64,000 nucleotides of DNA from an uncultured Steroidobacter sp. (GTDB lineage Bacteria > Pseudomonadota > Gammaproteobacteria > Steroidobacterales > Steroidobacteraceae), in contig NZ_CALFXI010000047.1 of NCBI RefSeq assembly GCF_937958065.1, forward strand, positions 1 through 64,000, in the 5' to 3' direction. Under the pieces are notes generated by a model. It was not told the DNA's origin. It searched no databases and saw only the letters and a list, made by a program, of their open reading frames with translations. Position 1 is the stretch's first letter, and each line of letters begins with the position of its first letter. The position numbers and the translations under genes were made by a program. Of the stretch, positions 34,360 to 43,009 are shown piece by piece.

Positions 34360-35628
34360 ATGTCTGAAGATCACATCTATATCGTCGGCGCCGGCCACGC
34401 CGGCGGCGAGCTCGCGTTCGCCACCCGTCAACAAGGGTACGGCGGGGCGCTGACGATCGTCGGCGAAGAATCGCATCTGCCGTACCAGCGGCCGCCGTTG
34501 TCGAAGGCTTATCTGAAAGGCGAGTGCGAAGCCACGTCGTTGTATCTGCGACAACTGGCCGCCTACGAGAAGGCAAATATCAACTTGCTGCTGAGCCGCC
34601 GGGTCGAGCGCATCGAGCGCGCCAGCAAGAAGCTGGTGTTCGACGACGGTCGCGAAGTCACCTATTCGAAGCTCGGGCTGACGACGGGCGGTCGTGCGCG
34701 TCGCATGACCATCAACGATGCAGCTCGCGCCGAGCGGACCAGCAACTTTCACTACCTCCGTAACATCGACGACGTGATGGCGATGCGCGCGCGGTTCGAG
34801 GCCGGTCAGCGTCTGGTCGTCATTGGTGGTGGTTACATAGGATTGGAAGTCGCCGCGTCGGCGATCGCGCGCGGTGTGAAAGTGACCGTGCTCGAAGCTT
34901 TGCCGCGCGTGCTGGCGCGAGTCACGGCGCCGCAGATGTCCGAGTTCTACGAGCAGGTGCATCGCGATGCGGGCGTCGATGTGCGCACCAACGTCGAAGT
35001 GATTGCACTCGATTTCAACGCGGCCGGCGATGCTGTCACGGCGGTTCATTGCACGGGCGGAGTCGTCATTCCTGTCGACTTCGTCGTCGTCGGTATTGGC
35101 TTGCTGCCGAACACCGAGCTGGCGCAAGCGGCCGGGCTGGAGGTGGACAATGGCATCGTCGTCGACGAGTACGCCGTCACTTCCGATCCCGATATCGTCG
35201 CCGCGGGCGACTGCACCAATCATCCGAGCGTATTCTGCGGCCGGCGCATTCGTCTGGAGTCGGTGCCGAATGCGGTCGAGCAGGCGCGCGTCGCCGCAGC
35301 TTCGCTCGCGGGCAAGCCGAAAGCGTACCAATCGGTGCCCTGGTTCTGGTCCGATCAGTACGATCTGAAGCTGCAGATGACCGGGCTGTCGCAAGGCTAC
35401 GATCAGTTCATCCTGCGCGGCTCGATGCAGAACAGGTCGTTCGCCGCGTTCTATCTGCGGCAGGGGCAACTGATCGCGGTCGATGCCGTCAATCGCGCCC
35501 AGGAGTTCATGGTGGCCAAGCGCATGGTCGCGGCCTGTCAGTCATTCGATCCAGTCGCGCTCGCCGACGAGTCGGTGCCGCTGAAGACGCTGGCCGGGGC
35601 GGTGCAAGCGGCAGCTCCTTCAGCCTGA
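34360..35628 (+). CDS. NAD(P)H:ferredoxin reductase, FAD-dependent
   Basis: The 422-residue protein has two Rossmann motifs, HIYIVGAGHAGGELAFA for FAD and LVVIGGGYIGLEVAASA for NAD(P)H, and the FAD closing motif DIVAAGDCTN. The C-terminal half (SVPWFWSDQYDLKLQMTGL) is that of putidaredoxin/rhodocoxin-type reductases. I took the ATG at 34360 (MSEDHIYIVGAG) over an upstream TTG. It reduces the ferredoxin encoded just before it. No P450 gene appears in the window, so the final acceptor must be encoded elsewhere. Confidence 0.92.
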   Translation: MSEDHIYIVGAGHAGGELAFATRQQGYGGALTIVGEESHLPYQRPPLSKAYLKGECEATSLYLRQLAAYEKANINLLLSRRVERIERASKKLVFDDGREVTYSKLGLTTGGRARRMTINDAARAERTSNFHYLRNIDDVMAMRARFEAGQRLVVIGGGYIGLEVAASAIARGVKVTVLEALPRVLARVTAPQMSEFYEQVHRDAGVDVRTNVEVIALDFNAAGDAVTAVHCTGGVVIPVDFVVVGIGLLPNTELAQAAGLEVDNGIVVDEYAVTSDPDIVAAGDCTNHPSVFCGRRIRLESVPNAVEQARVAAASLAGKPKAYQSVPWFWSDQYDLKLQMTGLSQGYDQFILRGSMQNRSFAAFYLRQGQLIAVDAVNRAQEFMVAKRMVAACQSFDPVALADESVPLKTLAGAVQAAAPSA

Positions 35629-35785
35629 GATTTGCCCACCGCCGGTGGCCGCCGGCGGTTTCGGCAAGACCCCATTGCCCGGAGTGCGCTTACTGGCCAG
35701 TGTGGCGCGTAGCGGCGTGCTTCGAGCATGCGGCGCGCAGCGCTGTCGCAGGGAAAAATTTCAGGGCAACTCCAGGGGGCTCGCG

Positions 35786-36943
35786 ATGACCGAAGCATCT
35801 TCGACCACCGGTTTCAAGCCGAAGAAGTCCGTCGCGCTGTCCGGCGTGACCGCTGGGAATACCGCGCTGAGCACCGTTGGGCGCAGCGGCAACGACCTGC
35901 ATTACCGCGGCTATGACATTCTCGATATCGCCAACAGCTGCGAGTTCGAGGAGATCGCATACCTGCTGATTCACGGCAAGCTGCCGAATCGCGCCGAGCT
36001 CGCTGGCTACAAAGCGAAGCTGGCGCGTCTGCGTGGCTTGCCGGCCGCCGTCAGGGTCGTGCTCGAGCAATTGCCGGCGGCGACGCATCCGATGGATGTG
36101 ATGCGCACGGGGGTATCGACCTTGGGTTGTGTGTTGCCCGAGCCCGAACATCACGCGCCTGCCGCCGCTCGTGATATCGCTGACCGGCTGATCGCCAGTC
36201 TCGGCTCCATGCTGACGTACTGGTATCACTACAGTCATCACGGTCGTCGCATCGATGTGGACACCGACGACGATTCGATCGGAGGGCACTTCCTGCATCT
36301 GTTGCATCGACAAACGCCGTCGCGTGAGTGGGTGCATGCGATGCATACGTCGCTCATTCTGTATGCCGAGCATGAGTTCAACGCATCGACGTTTGCTGCG
36401 CGCGTCATCGCGGGCACGGGCTCCGATCTGTATTCCGCGATCACCGGTGCGATCGGCGCGTTACGCGGCCCGAAGCACGGCGGCGCGAATGAAGTCGCGT
36501 TCGAAATCCAGCAGCGCTACGACTCGCCCGAGCAGGCCGAGGAAGACATCCGCAAGCGGGTGGCGAACAAGGAAGTGATCATTGGCTTCGGCCATCCGGT
36601 CTACACCATCTCCGATCCGCGCAACCAGGTCATCAAGGAAGTCGCACGCCAGCTCGCGCAGCATGCGGGCGACACCAAGATGTTCGACATCGCCGCCCGC
36701 CTGGAACGGGTGATGAAGCAGATCAAGAACCTGTTCCCGAACCTGGATTGGTACTCGGCGGTGTCGTATCACCTGATGGGCGTGCCGACGGCGATGTTCA
36801 CGCCGCTGTTCGTGATCGCCCGCACCACCGGCTGGGCCGCCCACGTGATCGAACAACGCGAGGACGGTAAAATCATCCGGCCGAGCGCGAACTACGTCGG
36901 GCCGGAAAATCTTCACTTCGTGCCGCTGGATCAGCGGCGGTAG
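35786..36943 (+). CDS. prpC: 2-methylcitrate synthase / citrate synthase family
   Basis: The 385-residue protein condenses propionyl-CoA with oxaloacetate. It starts after a GGGGGC stretch at the ATG at 35786 (MTEASSTTGFKPKKSVALSGV), a start typical of PrpC. The citrate-synthase-like active site shows LYAEHEFNASTFAARV, GALRGPKHGGANEV (histidine of the acyl-CoA site), GFGHPVYTISDPRN, and late DWYSAVSYHLMGVPTAMFTPLF. The adjacent prpD supports methylcitrate rather than citrate synthesis. The propionyl-CoA would come from branched and odd-chain acyl groups handled by other genes nearby. No prpB is present next to it. Confidence 0.93.
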   Translation: MTEASSTTGFKPKKSVALSGVTAGNTALSTVGRSGNDLHYRGYDILDIANSCEFEEIAYLLIHGKLPNRAELAGYKAKLARLRGLPAAVRVVLEQLPAATHPMDVMRTGVSTLGCVLPEPEHHAPAAARDIADRLIASLGSMLTYWYHYSHHGRRIDVDTDDDSIGGHFLHLLHRQTPSREWVHAMHTSLILYAEHEFNASTFAARVIAGTGSDLYSAITGAIGALRGPKHGGANEVAFEIQQRYDSPEQAEEDIRKRVANKEVIIGFGHPVYTISDPRNQVIKEVARQLAQHAGDTKMFDIAARLERVMKQIKNLFPNLDWYSAVSYHLMGVPTAMFTPLFVIARTTGWAAHVIEQREDGKIIRPSANYVGPENLHFVPLDQRR

Positions 36944-36954
36944 ACAGCTCAGTC

Positions 36955-38409
36955 ATGGCGCATCACGATCTCAAATCCGCGGAACGTCCGGCACCGGACC
37001 CGATCTTGACGGCGATCGCCGATTACGCGCTTTCGTATCGGATCGACAGCGAGGCTGCCTACGAGACGGCCTATTACTGCCTGATGGATACGTTGGCGTG
37101 CGGCTTTCAGGCTCTGCAGTATCCGGCCTGCACCAGGCTGCTCGGGCCGGTCGTGCCAGGCGCGGTGATGCCGGGCGGGTCGCGCGTGCCGGGCACGAGC
37201 TACGAGCTCGACCCCGTGCAGGCGGCGTTCAACATCGGCGCGATGGTGCGCTGGCTCGATTTCAACGACACGTGGCTGGCGGCGGAGTGGGGCCATCCTT
37301 CCGACAATCTCGGCGGGATTCTCGCGGTAGCGGATTATCTGGCGCGGCGGACTGGAGCGCAGGGCAAGACGTCGTTGAGAGTCAGAGATGTGCTCACTGC
37401 GATGATCAAAGCGCACGAGATCCAGGGCATCGGCGCGCTGGAGAACAGCTTCAACCGCGCCGGGTTGGATCATGTATTGCTGGTGCGGATCGCGTCCACC
37501 GCGGTCACGACTGCGATGCTGGGTGGCTCGCGAGAGCAGGTGATCAACGCTGTGTCGAATGCATTCATCGATGGCGGCGCGCTGCGCACATATCGACATG
37601 CGCCGAACACCGGATCGCGCAAGAGCTGGGCGGCCGGTGATGCGACCAGCCGGGCAGTGCGTCACGCTCTGATGGCCATGACTGGCGAGATGGGCTATCC
37701 ATCGGCGATCACGGCGCCGACGTGGGGCTTTCAGGATGTGCTGATGAAGGGCAAGCCGCTGTCCTTCCCGCAGCCCTTCGGCAGTTACGTGATGGAAAAC
37801 ATCCTGTTCAAGATTTCCTTCCCGGCGGAGTTCCACGGCCAGACGGCGGTGGAAGCGGCGATGAAGCTGCACCCGCAGGTGCGCCGGCACATCGAGGACA
37901 TCGAGCGCGTGGTGATCGAGACGCAGGAGTCGGGCGTGAGGATCATCGACAAGACCGGGCCGCTCGACAATCCGGCCGATCGCGATCACTGCATCCAGTA
38001 CATGGTCGCGATTGCGTTGATCTTCGGCCGGCTGTCGGCGTCGGATTACGAGGATGCAACAGCGAGCGATCCGCGCATCGATGTCTTGAGGGAGAAGATG
38101 GTCGTGAGCGAGAACACGACGTTCACGGAGGAGTATTACGCGCCGGACAAGCGATACATCGGTAACGCGGTGCAGGTGTTCTTCAAGGACGGGACGAGAA
38201 CCGAGCGAGTGCAGGTCGATGTTCCTCTCGGCCACCGCAAGCGGCGCGCGGAGGGCATGCCGGTGCTCGTGCAGAAGTTCGAGGCGTCAGTGGCAGCGCA
38301 CTTCTCACCGAAGCAGACGGAAGCGATAAAGGCGATGTTTGCGGATCGGGCCAGGCTGGAGCAGATGCCGGTGCAGGAGTTCGTTGCCGGCCTGGTCAAG
38401 ATCAAGTGA
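36955..38409 (+). CDS. prpD: 2-methylcitrate dehydratase
   Basis: The 484-residue MmgE/PrpD-family protein follows prpC by 11 bases. It shows LMDTLACGFQALQYP, WLDFNDTWLAAEWGHPSDNLG, LENSFNRAGLDHVLLV and FPAEFHGQTAVEAAM, all typical of PrpD, which dehydrates 2-methylcitrate to methylaconitate. The pathway then needs an aconitase and methylisocitrate lyase (prpB), neither of which is in the window. A perfect hairpin with a short T-rich tail follows the stop. Confidence 0.93.
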   Translation: MAHHDLKSAERPAPDPILTAIADYALSYRIDSEAAYETAYYCLMDTLACGFQALQYPACTRLLGPVVPGAVMPGGSRVPGTSYELDPVQAAFNIGAMVRWLDFNDTWLAAEWGHPSDNLGGILAVADYLARRTGAQGKTSLRVRDVLTAMIKAHEIQGIGALENSFNRAGLDHVLLVRIASTAVTTAMLGGSREQVINAVSNAFIDGGALRTYRHAPNTGSRKSWAAGDATSRAVRHALMAMTGEMGYPSAITAPTWGFQDVLMKGKPLSFPQPFGSYVMENILFKISFPAEFHGQTAVEAAMKLHPQVRRHIEDIERVVIETQESGVRIIDKTGPLDNPADRDHCIQYMVAIALIFGRLSASDYEDATASDPRIDVLREKMVVSENTTFTEEYYAPDKRYIGNAVQVFFKDGTRTERVQVDVPLGHRKRRAEGMPVLVQKFEASVAAHFSPKQTEAIKAMFADRARLEQMPVQEFVAGLVKIK

Positions 38410-38447
38410 TCTCGTCGATGCGCTGAAAGGCGCCAGCGTTTTCAGAG

Positions 38448-38473
38448 AGCCGGCGGCCCCAGCGCCGCCGGCT
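38448..38473. terminator. Hairpin between convergent prpD and glycerophosphodiesterase genes
   Basis: AGCCGGCGGC (38448-38457) pairs perfectly with GCCGCCGGCT (38464-38473), followed by GCGTTTCT. It lies between two convergent genes and probably ends the prpCD transcript. Confidence 0.72.
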
Positions 38474-38493
38474 GCGTTTCTACAGCAACGGGA

Positions 38494-39774
38494 TTACTTC
38501 AATCCCATGCAGTTCGCGTAGTAGGTCACGGTCGCCGGCCAATCGGAGAAGATGCCGATGACGCCGACCTTGCGCGCCAGCACATCCAGCGCCTTGTACA
38601 TGTCACTGTCTTTCCGCAGCGCCCGGCCGGTCGGATCGAATGCGTAGTAGAAGCCCGCGCCCACGCCGCCGTTACGCAGGTCGGCACGCTCGAACGACCA
38701 CGTGATGATGTCGAAGCCGAAGCTCTTGATGTCGAGGGCGTACTGCGACGGCACGATCTCGTCGTTGTCGTTCACCGCCAGCAACACGCCGGTGGGCGGA
38801 GCGATGATTTTCACGCCCTGTTTCTTGAGCTGCTTCAGCTCGGCCAGCGACAGTCGCGGGAAGCTCGGCGACGACGGATCGACGTCATCGAGATACACCG
38901 CTTGCTGGCCGAAGCGCGGCTCGTTCTTGATCCAGTACAACACGTCGCGGATGTCGAACGACTGCGGGTACACATCCTTCGGATTCACGCCCGCGGCTTT
39001 GAATTCGTCGATCATCTTCTGCGCGTAGTTTTCCTGACCGCCGAACACAGTCATCAGGCGCTCGGGATTGCCAGCTTTCAGCTCCGGCGTGTGTTTGACG
39101 CCGAGCTTTTTGTTCAGCGCGATGCTCTCGCGCAGCGTGAGCAGGGTGCCGCGGCTGTTGTAGAGATCGGTGCGGAACGATGCGGTGCCGCCGAGATACC
39201 CCTGCGCTGTGGTCGCGCTCGGGTTGGAGGCATCCATCTTGCCTTTGAGCGTCTTGAACTGGGCGAGCGTGATGTCACTGGCGCAGCACTTCGGGCTGGA
39301 GCCCGGGCCGGACCAGGGCACGGTGCACGAGCCGTTCAATTCGGTGTCGACGATGTTGGTGGTGGTGTGCAGATCGCACTCGTCGTGACGGCACACCAGC
39401 TCGCCGTCCTTGGTGAAAGTCACGTCGCATTCGACCACCCCCGCACCCTGGCGCGCGCCGGCCTCGTACGATTCCCTGGTGTGCTCCGGGAACTGCAGCG
39501 GCGCGCCGCGATGGGCAATCGAGAAATTGGACTTGTAGAACGGACCGGCCTTGCAGCTCTGCAGCTTGTCTTTCAGGCGGCTGTCGTCGAGGCCATCGAT
39601 CAGAAAAAACGGGCGGTCGCCGAGTTGCACGGCGCTGCGTGAGGGCGAATGTTTGTCGTCCTGACGCTCGCCCCGGTCAGGGTCGCCGCGACCGTAGTCG
39701 CCGGCGAGCGAGGCAAAGGAACAAAGCGCAGCCAGCAAAGCCGCGGGCGCGGCCAATTGCAAGGGATGGGGCAT
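38494..39774 (-). CDS. glpQ: Exported glycerophosphodiester phosphodiesterase
   Basis: The 426-residue product has a signal peptide (QLAAPAALLAALCSFASLAG) and the GDPD domain: SIAHRGAPLQFPEHTRESYEAG with the catalytic histidine, VVECDVTFTKDGELVCRHDECDLHTTTN carrying the metal-binding and second histidine residues, and FGFDIITWSFERADL near the C-terminus. It hydrolyses glycerophosphodiesters to sn-glycerol-3-phosphate in the periplasm. A cysteine-rich insertion (NGSCTVPWSG, CCASDI) between the catalytic motifs is also seen in long secreted relatives. The symbol is by family only. Confidence 0.9.
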   Translation of the reverse strand: MPHPLQLAAPAALLAALCSFASLAGDYGRGDPDRGERQDDKHSPSRSAVQLGDRPFFLIDGLDDSRLKDKLQSCKAGPFYKSNFSIAHRGAPLQFPEHTRESYEAGARQGAGVVECDVTFTKDGELVCRHDECDLHTTTNIVDTELNGSCTVPWSGPGSSPKCCASDITLAQFKTLKGKMDASNPSATTAQGYLGGTASFRTDLYNSRGTLLTLRESIALNKKLGVKHTPELKAGNPERLMTVFGGQENYAQKMIDEFKAAGVNPKDVYPQSFDIRDVLYWIKNEPRFGQQAVYLDDVDPSSPSFPRLSLAELKQLKKQGVKIIAPPTGVLLAVNDNDEIVPSQYALDIKSFGFDIITWSFERADLRNGGVGAGFYYAFDPTGRALRKDSDMYKALDVLARKVGVIGIFSDWPATVTYYANCMGLK

Positions 39775-39927
39775 TGAACTCTCCTGCGAATGGATGGGGA
39801 GTCCGGCGCCGCATTCTCAGAATGAGCTCGATGGGCGCTCGAACCGGCCCACAGATACGCCGGCGAAGTTCAACGCGGGTTGCGATTCGATGATCGCTCG
39901 ATGACAGGTCGAGCGATCGCGGTGGGG

Positions 39928-40146
39928 TCAGCTGTTGGCGCGTTCCGCGTGCAGCGTATTGCGCACCAGGCGGGTGGCGATCACCGAGACGAAGGTCTTG
40001 ACTCGAGCTTGCGAGTTCAGGCGAGCGTGTTCGATTTCGTAGAGCTCGCGCACATGCTCGATGGGGGCATCGCTCTCCTTGGCGAGAGCTTCGATGGCTT
40101 GCTGCTGTTTGGCCGGATCACCTGCGTTATTGCGCAAGACGGTCAT
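39928..40146 (-). CDS. Small DUF3562-like protein, 72 residues
   Basis: The gene has a strong ribosome binding site, GGAGGG, five bases before the ATG. The protein is helical and charged, with EALAKESDAPIEHVRELYEIEHARLNSQARVKTFVSVIATRLVRNTL, the pattern I associate with the DUF3562 family, often encoded near stress or nitrogen-related genes. There is no known role. About 90 bases upstream lies a perfect NtrC-like palindrome. It is not co-transcribed with glpQ, which has its own 150-base gap. Confidence 0.7.
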   Translation of the reverse strand: MTVLRNNAGDPAKQQQAIEALAKESDAPIEHVRELYEIEHARLNSQARVKTFVSVIATRLVRNTLHAERANS

Positions 40147-40231
40147 GATCCCTCCAGAAATTGGCTGAGGCGTACATCATCGGGGGCGAATGTTAGCGCC
40201 AGTGCAGCGCGTTACCGTTAACTGCGGCATT

Positions 40232-40251
40232 GATGCACCATCGTGGTGCAT
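40232..40251. promoter_or_regulatory. NtrC-like binding palindrome
   Basis: ATGCACCA (40233-40240), a three-base TCG centre and TGGTGCAT (40244-40251) form a perfect dyad. TGCACC-N5-GGTGCA matches the NtrC consensus I recall. It is 86-104 bases upstream of the 72-residue gene, a usual enhancer distance. A well-spaced sigma54 promoter was not found between them. Confidence 0.5.
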
Positions 40252-40438
40252 GGGCCCGATTTGATTTTTGTGCGGTGTCAGTCACTTGCGCCGCGTTGCT
40301 GGAGGGAGGCGGACGAGCTGTCACATTTACGGAACGCGCCGATTGCGCAAGTCAAGCAATAAGTTCCCGGTGCGCAATTCTTTCCGGCGAGTGCCGCCAG
40401 GCGATTGAATGAGGCAATCCCCGAATGCCCGGCAGGCT

Positions 40439-42655
40439 TCAAGCGGCGGTGGGTGCGCCAGTGGTGGCCGCCGGGTCGCTGCTGTTCGTTGCCGACGCTT
40501 GCGGCAACGTGAAGTAAAAGGAGGCGCCTGCGCCGACGACGCTGTCGGCCCAGATCCTGCCGCCATAACGCTGCACGATGCGTGCAGCGGTCGCGAGGCC
40601 GATGCCGACGCCGGGGAACTCGGATGGGGTATGCATCCGTCGGAACGGCTCGAACAGGTGTTGGGCAAATTCCATGTCGAAGCCCACGCCATTGTCCCGG
40701 ACCACGAACGCCGGGCCGCATTCGTCTTCCCTGCGCGCCAGCGTCACCGTGGGCTCCGCGGTCTGCGTCGTGTACTTCCATGCATTGCCCAGAAGATTGA
40801 ACAGCAGGCTGCGCATCAAGCGCGGGTCGGCAAAAATCTGCGGACCACAATCGATCTGGAAGCGCACGCGGTGCTCGGGGTATTGCTGCTGCAACTCCTG
40901 AATCACTTCGGCCGCGACTGCGTTCAGATCGACCGGACTGCATGCCAGCTCGATCTTGGTCAGCTGCGCCAGCCCGAGCATGCCTTCGATGACATCGTTC
41001 ATCCGCTGCACGGACGCTTCGATGCGCTCCATGCGTTCGCGCGGCTCCTGCTCGTCGCACTGCTCGATCAGATTGCGCAACACGCCGCAATGACCAGCCA
41101 TGGCATTCAACGGTGCTCGCAGATCGTGCGCGGCCGAGGCGGTGAACTCCTCCAGATCCCGGTTCGCGAACGTCAGCTGCTGATTCATTGCCTGCAGCTC
41201 CCGCGTGCGTTCCTCCACGCGCCGTTCGAGCGATGCGGTGTGTCGCTCGATATCTTCTCGAAGCAGTGCTTGCTGGAGCGCGATCGCGAGCTGGTCGGCG
41301 ATGCTCTGTGCGGCTTGAACATGCTCGTCGCGGAACGCATGCGGCCGGGTATCGATCAGTTCGAGCATCCCGAGCAGGTGCCGTTCACCTCGCAGCGGCA
41401 GACCCAGATAGGAAACGACGCCGGCCTCCTCGAGGTCCTCGAACAGCTCGGTCCGCGAGCTCATGCCGGGCAGATCATTCAGGACGATGGCGTGGCCGGA
41501 GCCGGGATGTCGCAACGCCTCTTCATAGCTTGCGACCGAATGCACGCGAGCAACGAAGCTCGTTGCGCCGCAAGTGCCGTCTGTCAGCAAGCGATGCGCA
41601 CTGGAATCACGATCGAACACGACCACGCTGGCGCCGGCGCACGCAACCAGCCTTCGCAGATGGTCGAGCGCCTTGCCCGCGATCTCGCGAGTGGAGCGCA
41701 TGCCGAGAATGGCACGATCCAGCTCGGCGACCGCTTCGAGTCGGCGCAGATGGGCGAGCAGCGCATAGTCGCTGCGCCGGACGATCTGCGCGTTCCACCA
41801 CACCAGGGTCGAGAACAGCAGCATGTTCAGCACCGTGAACATCGCGAGCCGCATTTCGCTGTCATACATGCCGCGGCGCTGACCTTGCAGCAGCAGCCAG
41901 CCGATGATCACGGGAAGCAGAATGGCCGCAGGCAGCAGCCGACGGATTTCCGCGCCGGCCCGATCCGGTGCCATGACCTGGGCTGCCAGCACGAACCGTG
42001 GATGCACGGTCAGCACCGCTTGGGTGAGCACCAGCAGACCGACCGCTGTATGCAATGCCACGACCGAGAAGCCCGGCAACGAATACAGCGAGGTCGCCTC
42101 ATAGATGTAGCCCAGCATCATGGTGAGCGCGGTCACCATGACCAGCAGCACCATCAGTTCCATCGCCAGCCAGAGCCGGGTCAACCGGGCGGCCCAAGGC
42201 AACATCGCGATCGCGAGCAGGCTGAAGCTGAGCGCGGAAATGGGCGACATGCGCCATGGAAACACGCCCATGCGATTGGGCGGATCATGCGGTATCAGCA
42301 ACAGGTCGATGCCGACGGGCGCGCGCAGCGCATAGCTCAGCAAGGTGCTGCCGGCGACCAGAAACAACGAGGCCGCGACCGCCGGCTGAACCCGGATCAG
42401 GCAACGATTCAGCATTCCACGCCGCGGATGCGACAGCGCAGCCAGCCCCGCAAGCGATATTCCGCCCAGGATGAAACACAGCGCGGTATTCGGCTTGAGC
42501 GTGCCCACTCCCGGTGACAGAAACTGGATGGGCTTGGACAGCCACCAGCCCATCAGCGCGGTGGCGCCCACGGCGACGCAAAGGAGCGCGATCACACGAG
42601 CGAAAGGCATCAGGACTGGCGGCGGGCCCGCGGGTCCCATCACGGCAGCGGCCAT
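40439..42655 (-). CDS. Membrane sensor histidine kinase with GAF domain
   Basis: The 738-residue protein begins with about eight hydrophobic segments in residues 18-290 (for example VIALLCVAVGATALMGWWL, LLVMVTALTMMLGYIY, LAMFTVLNMLLFSTLVWW). A GAF-like domain follows (about 305-465, LGLPLRGERHLLGMLELIDT), then a coiled linker, and the kinase core with SAAHDLRAPLNAMAGH (H510), LLGNAWKYT and DNGVGFD/GVGIGLATAARIV. No receiver domain is present. The start codon is uncertain, with no Shine-Dalgarno sequence before either candidate at 42655 or 42610. A FixJ-type regulator gene is encoded upstream on the same strand, its likely partner. Confidence 0.85.
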   Translation of the reverse strand: MAAAVMGPAGPPPVLMPFARVIALLCVAVGATALMGWWLSKPIQFLSPGVGTLKPNTALCFILGGISLAGLAALSHPRRGMLNRCLIRVQPAVAASLFLVAGSTLLSYALRAPVGIDLLLIPHDPPNRMGVFPWRMSPISALSFSLLAIAMLPWAARLTRLWLAMELMVLLVMVTALTMMLGYIYEATSLYSLPGFSVVALHTAVGLLVLTQAVLTVHPRFVLAAQVMAPDRAGAEIRRLLPAAILLPVIIGWLLLQGQRRGMYDSEMRLAMFTVLNMLLFSTLVWWNAQIVRRSDYALLAHLRRLEAVAELDRAILGMRSTREIAGKALDHLRRLVACAGASVVVFDRDSSAHRLLTDGTCGATSFVARVHSVASYEEALRHPGSGHAIVLNDLPGMSSRTELFEDLEEAGVVSYLGLPLRGERHLLGMLELIDTRPHAFRDEHVQAAQSIADQLAIALQQALLREDIERHTASLERRVEERTRELQAMNQQLTFANRDLEEFTASAAHDLRAPLNAMAGHCGVLRNLIEQCDEQEPRERMERIEASVQRMNDVIEGMLGLAQLTKIELACSPVDLNAVAAEVIQELQQQYPEHRVRFQIDCGPQIFADPRLMRSLLFNLLGNAWKYTTQTAEPTVTLARREDECGPAFVVRDNGVGFDMEFAQHLFEPFRRMHTPSEFPGVGIGLATAARIVQRYGGRIWADSVVGAGASFYFTLPQASATNSSDPAATTGAPTAA

Positions 42656-43009
42656 AGTCAGCGAGGAAACATTATCGTTGTTGTTCAGGGGATCTCCTCG
42701 TCGCGGGCCGTTAGGCCTCGCTGCACCCTGGATTTTTGGAGCAGTCTAAAGAGACCGCTCATTGCCCGGAGTCCGCATCTATACGCACTGACGCGTAAGG
42801 GACAGCAGCGTGATTGTGTTCCACCGGCTGCACAAGGGGCCGAAGGAACCATGCCGGCGAGCAGAGTTTTTGCTGATTTGTATTAAGTGTCGAAAGATCT
42901 GACGAAACCGCACCCGGCGCTGGCGATGGCCGGGGGCGATCCGAATGTTTGTTCGCCGTTTCGACAACCCTCGTCAAGAGTTTCGACGCGGCGGCATGTG
43001 CGCGCTCGA
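42656..43009. other. 354-base gap between the FixJ-type regulator and the histidine kinase gene
   Basis: I see no gene here. The only notable feature is an AT-richer patch near 42868-42890 that could hold a promoter for the kinase on the minus strand; no well-matched -35/-10 pair was found. TTGACG occurs on the minus strand at 42972-42977 without a good -10. Confidence 0.4.

Noticed and set aside
40147..40231. A sigma54 promoter (TGGC...GC) before the DUF3562-like gene
   Set aside because: The best candidate, TGGCGC with a TTCGC, has one extra base between the GG and GC elements and poor matches, so it is not reported as a promoter.
40230..40412. A 60-residue + strand open frame next to the NtrC-like palindrome
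   Set aside because: No ribosome binding site, many cysteines and arginines without pattern, and it overlaps the dyad; unlikely to be a gene.
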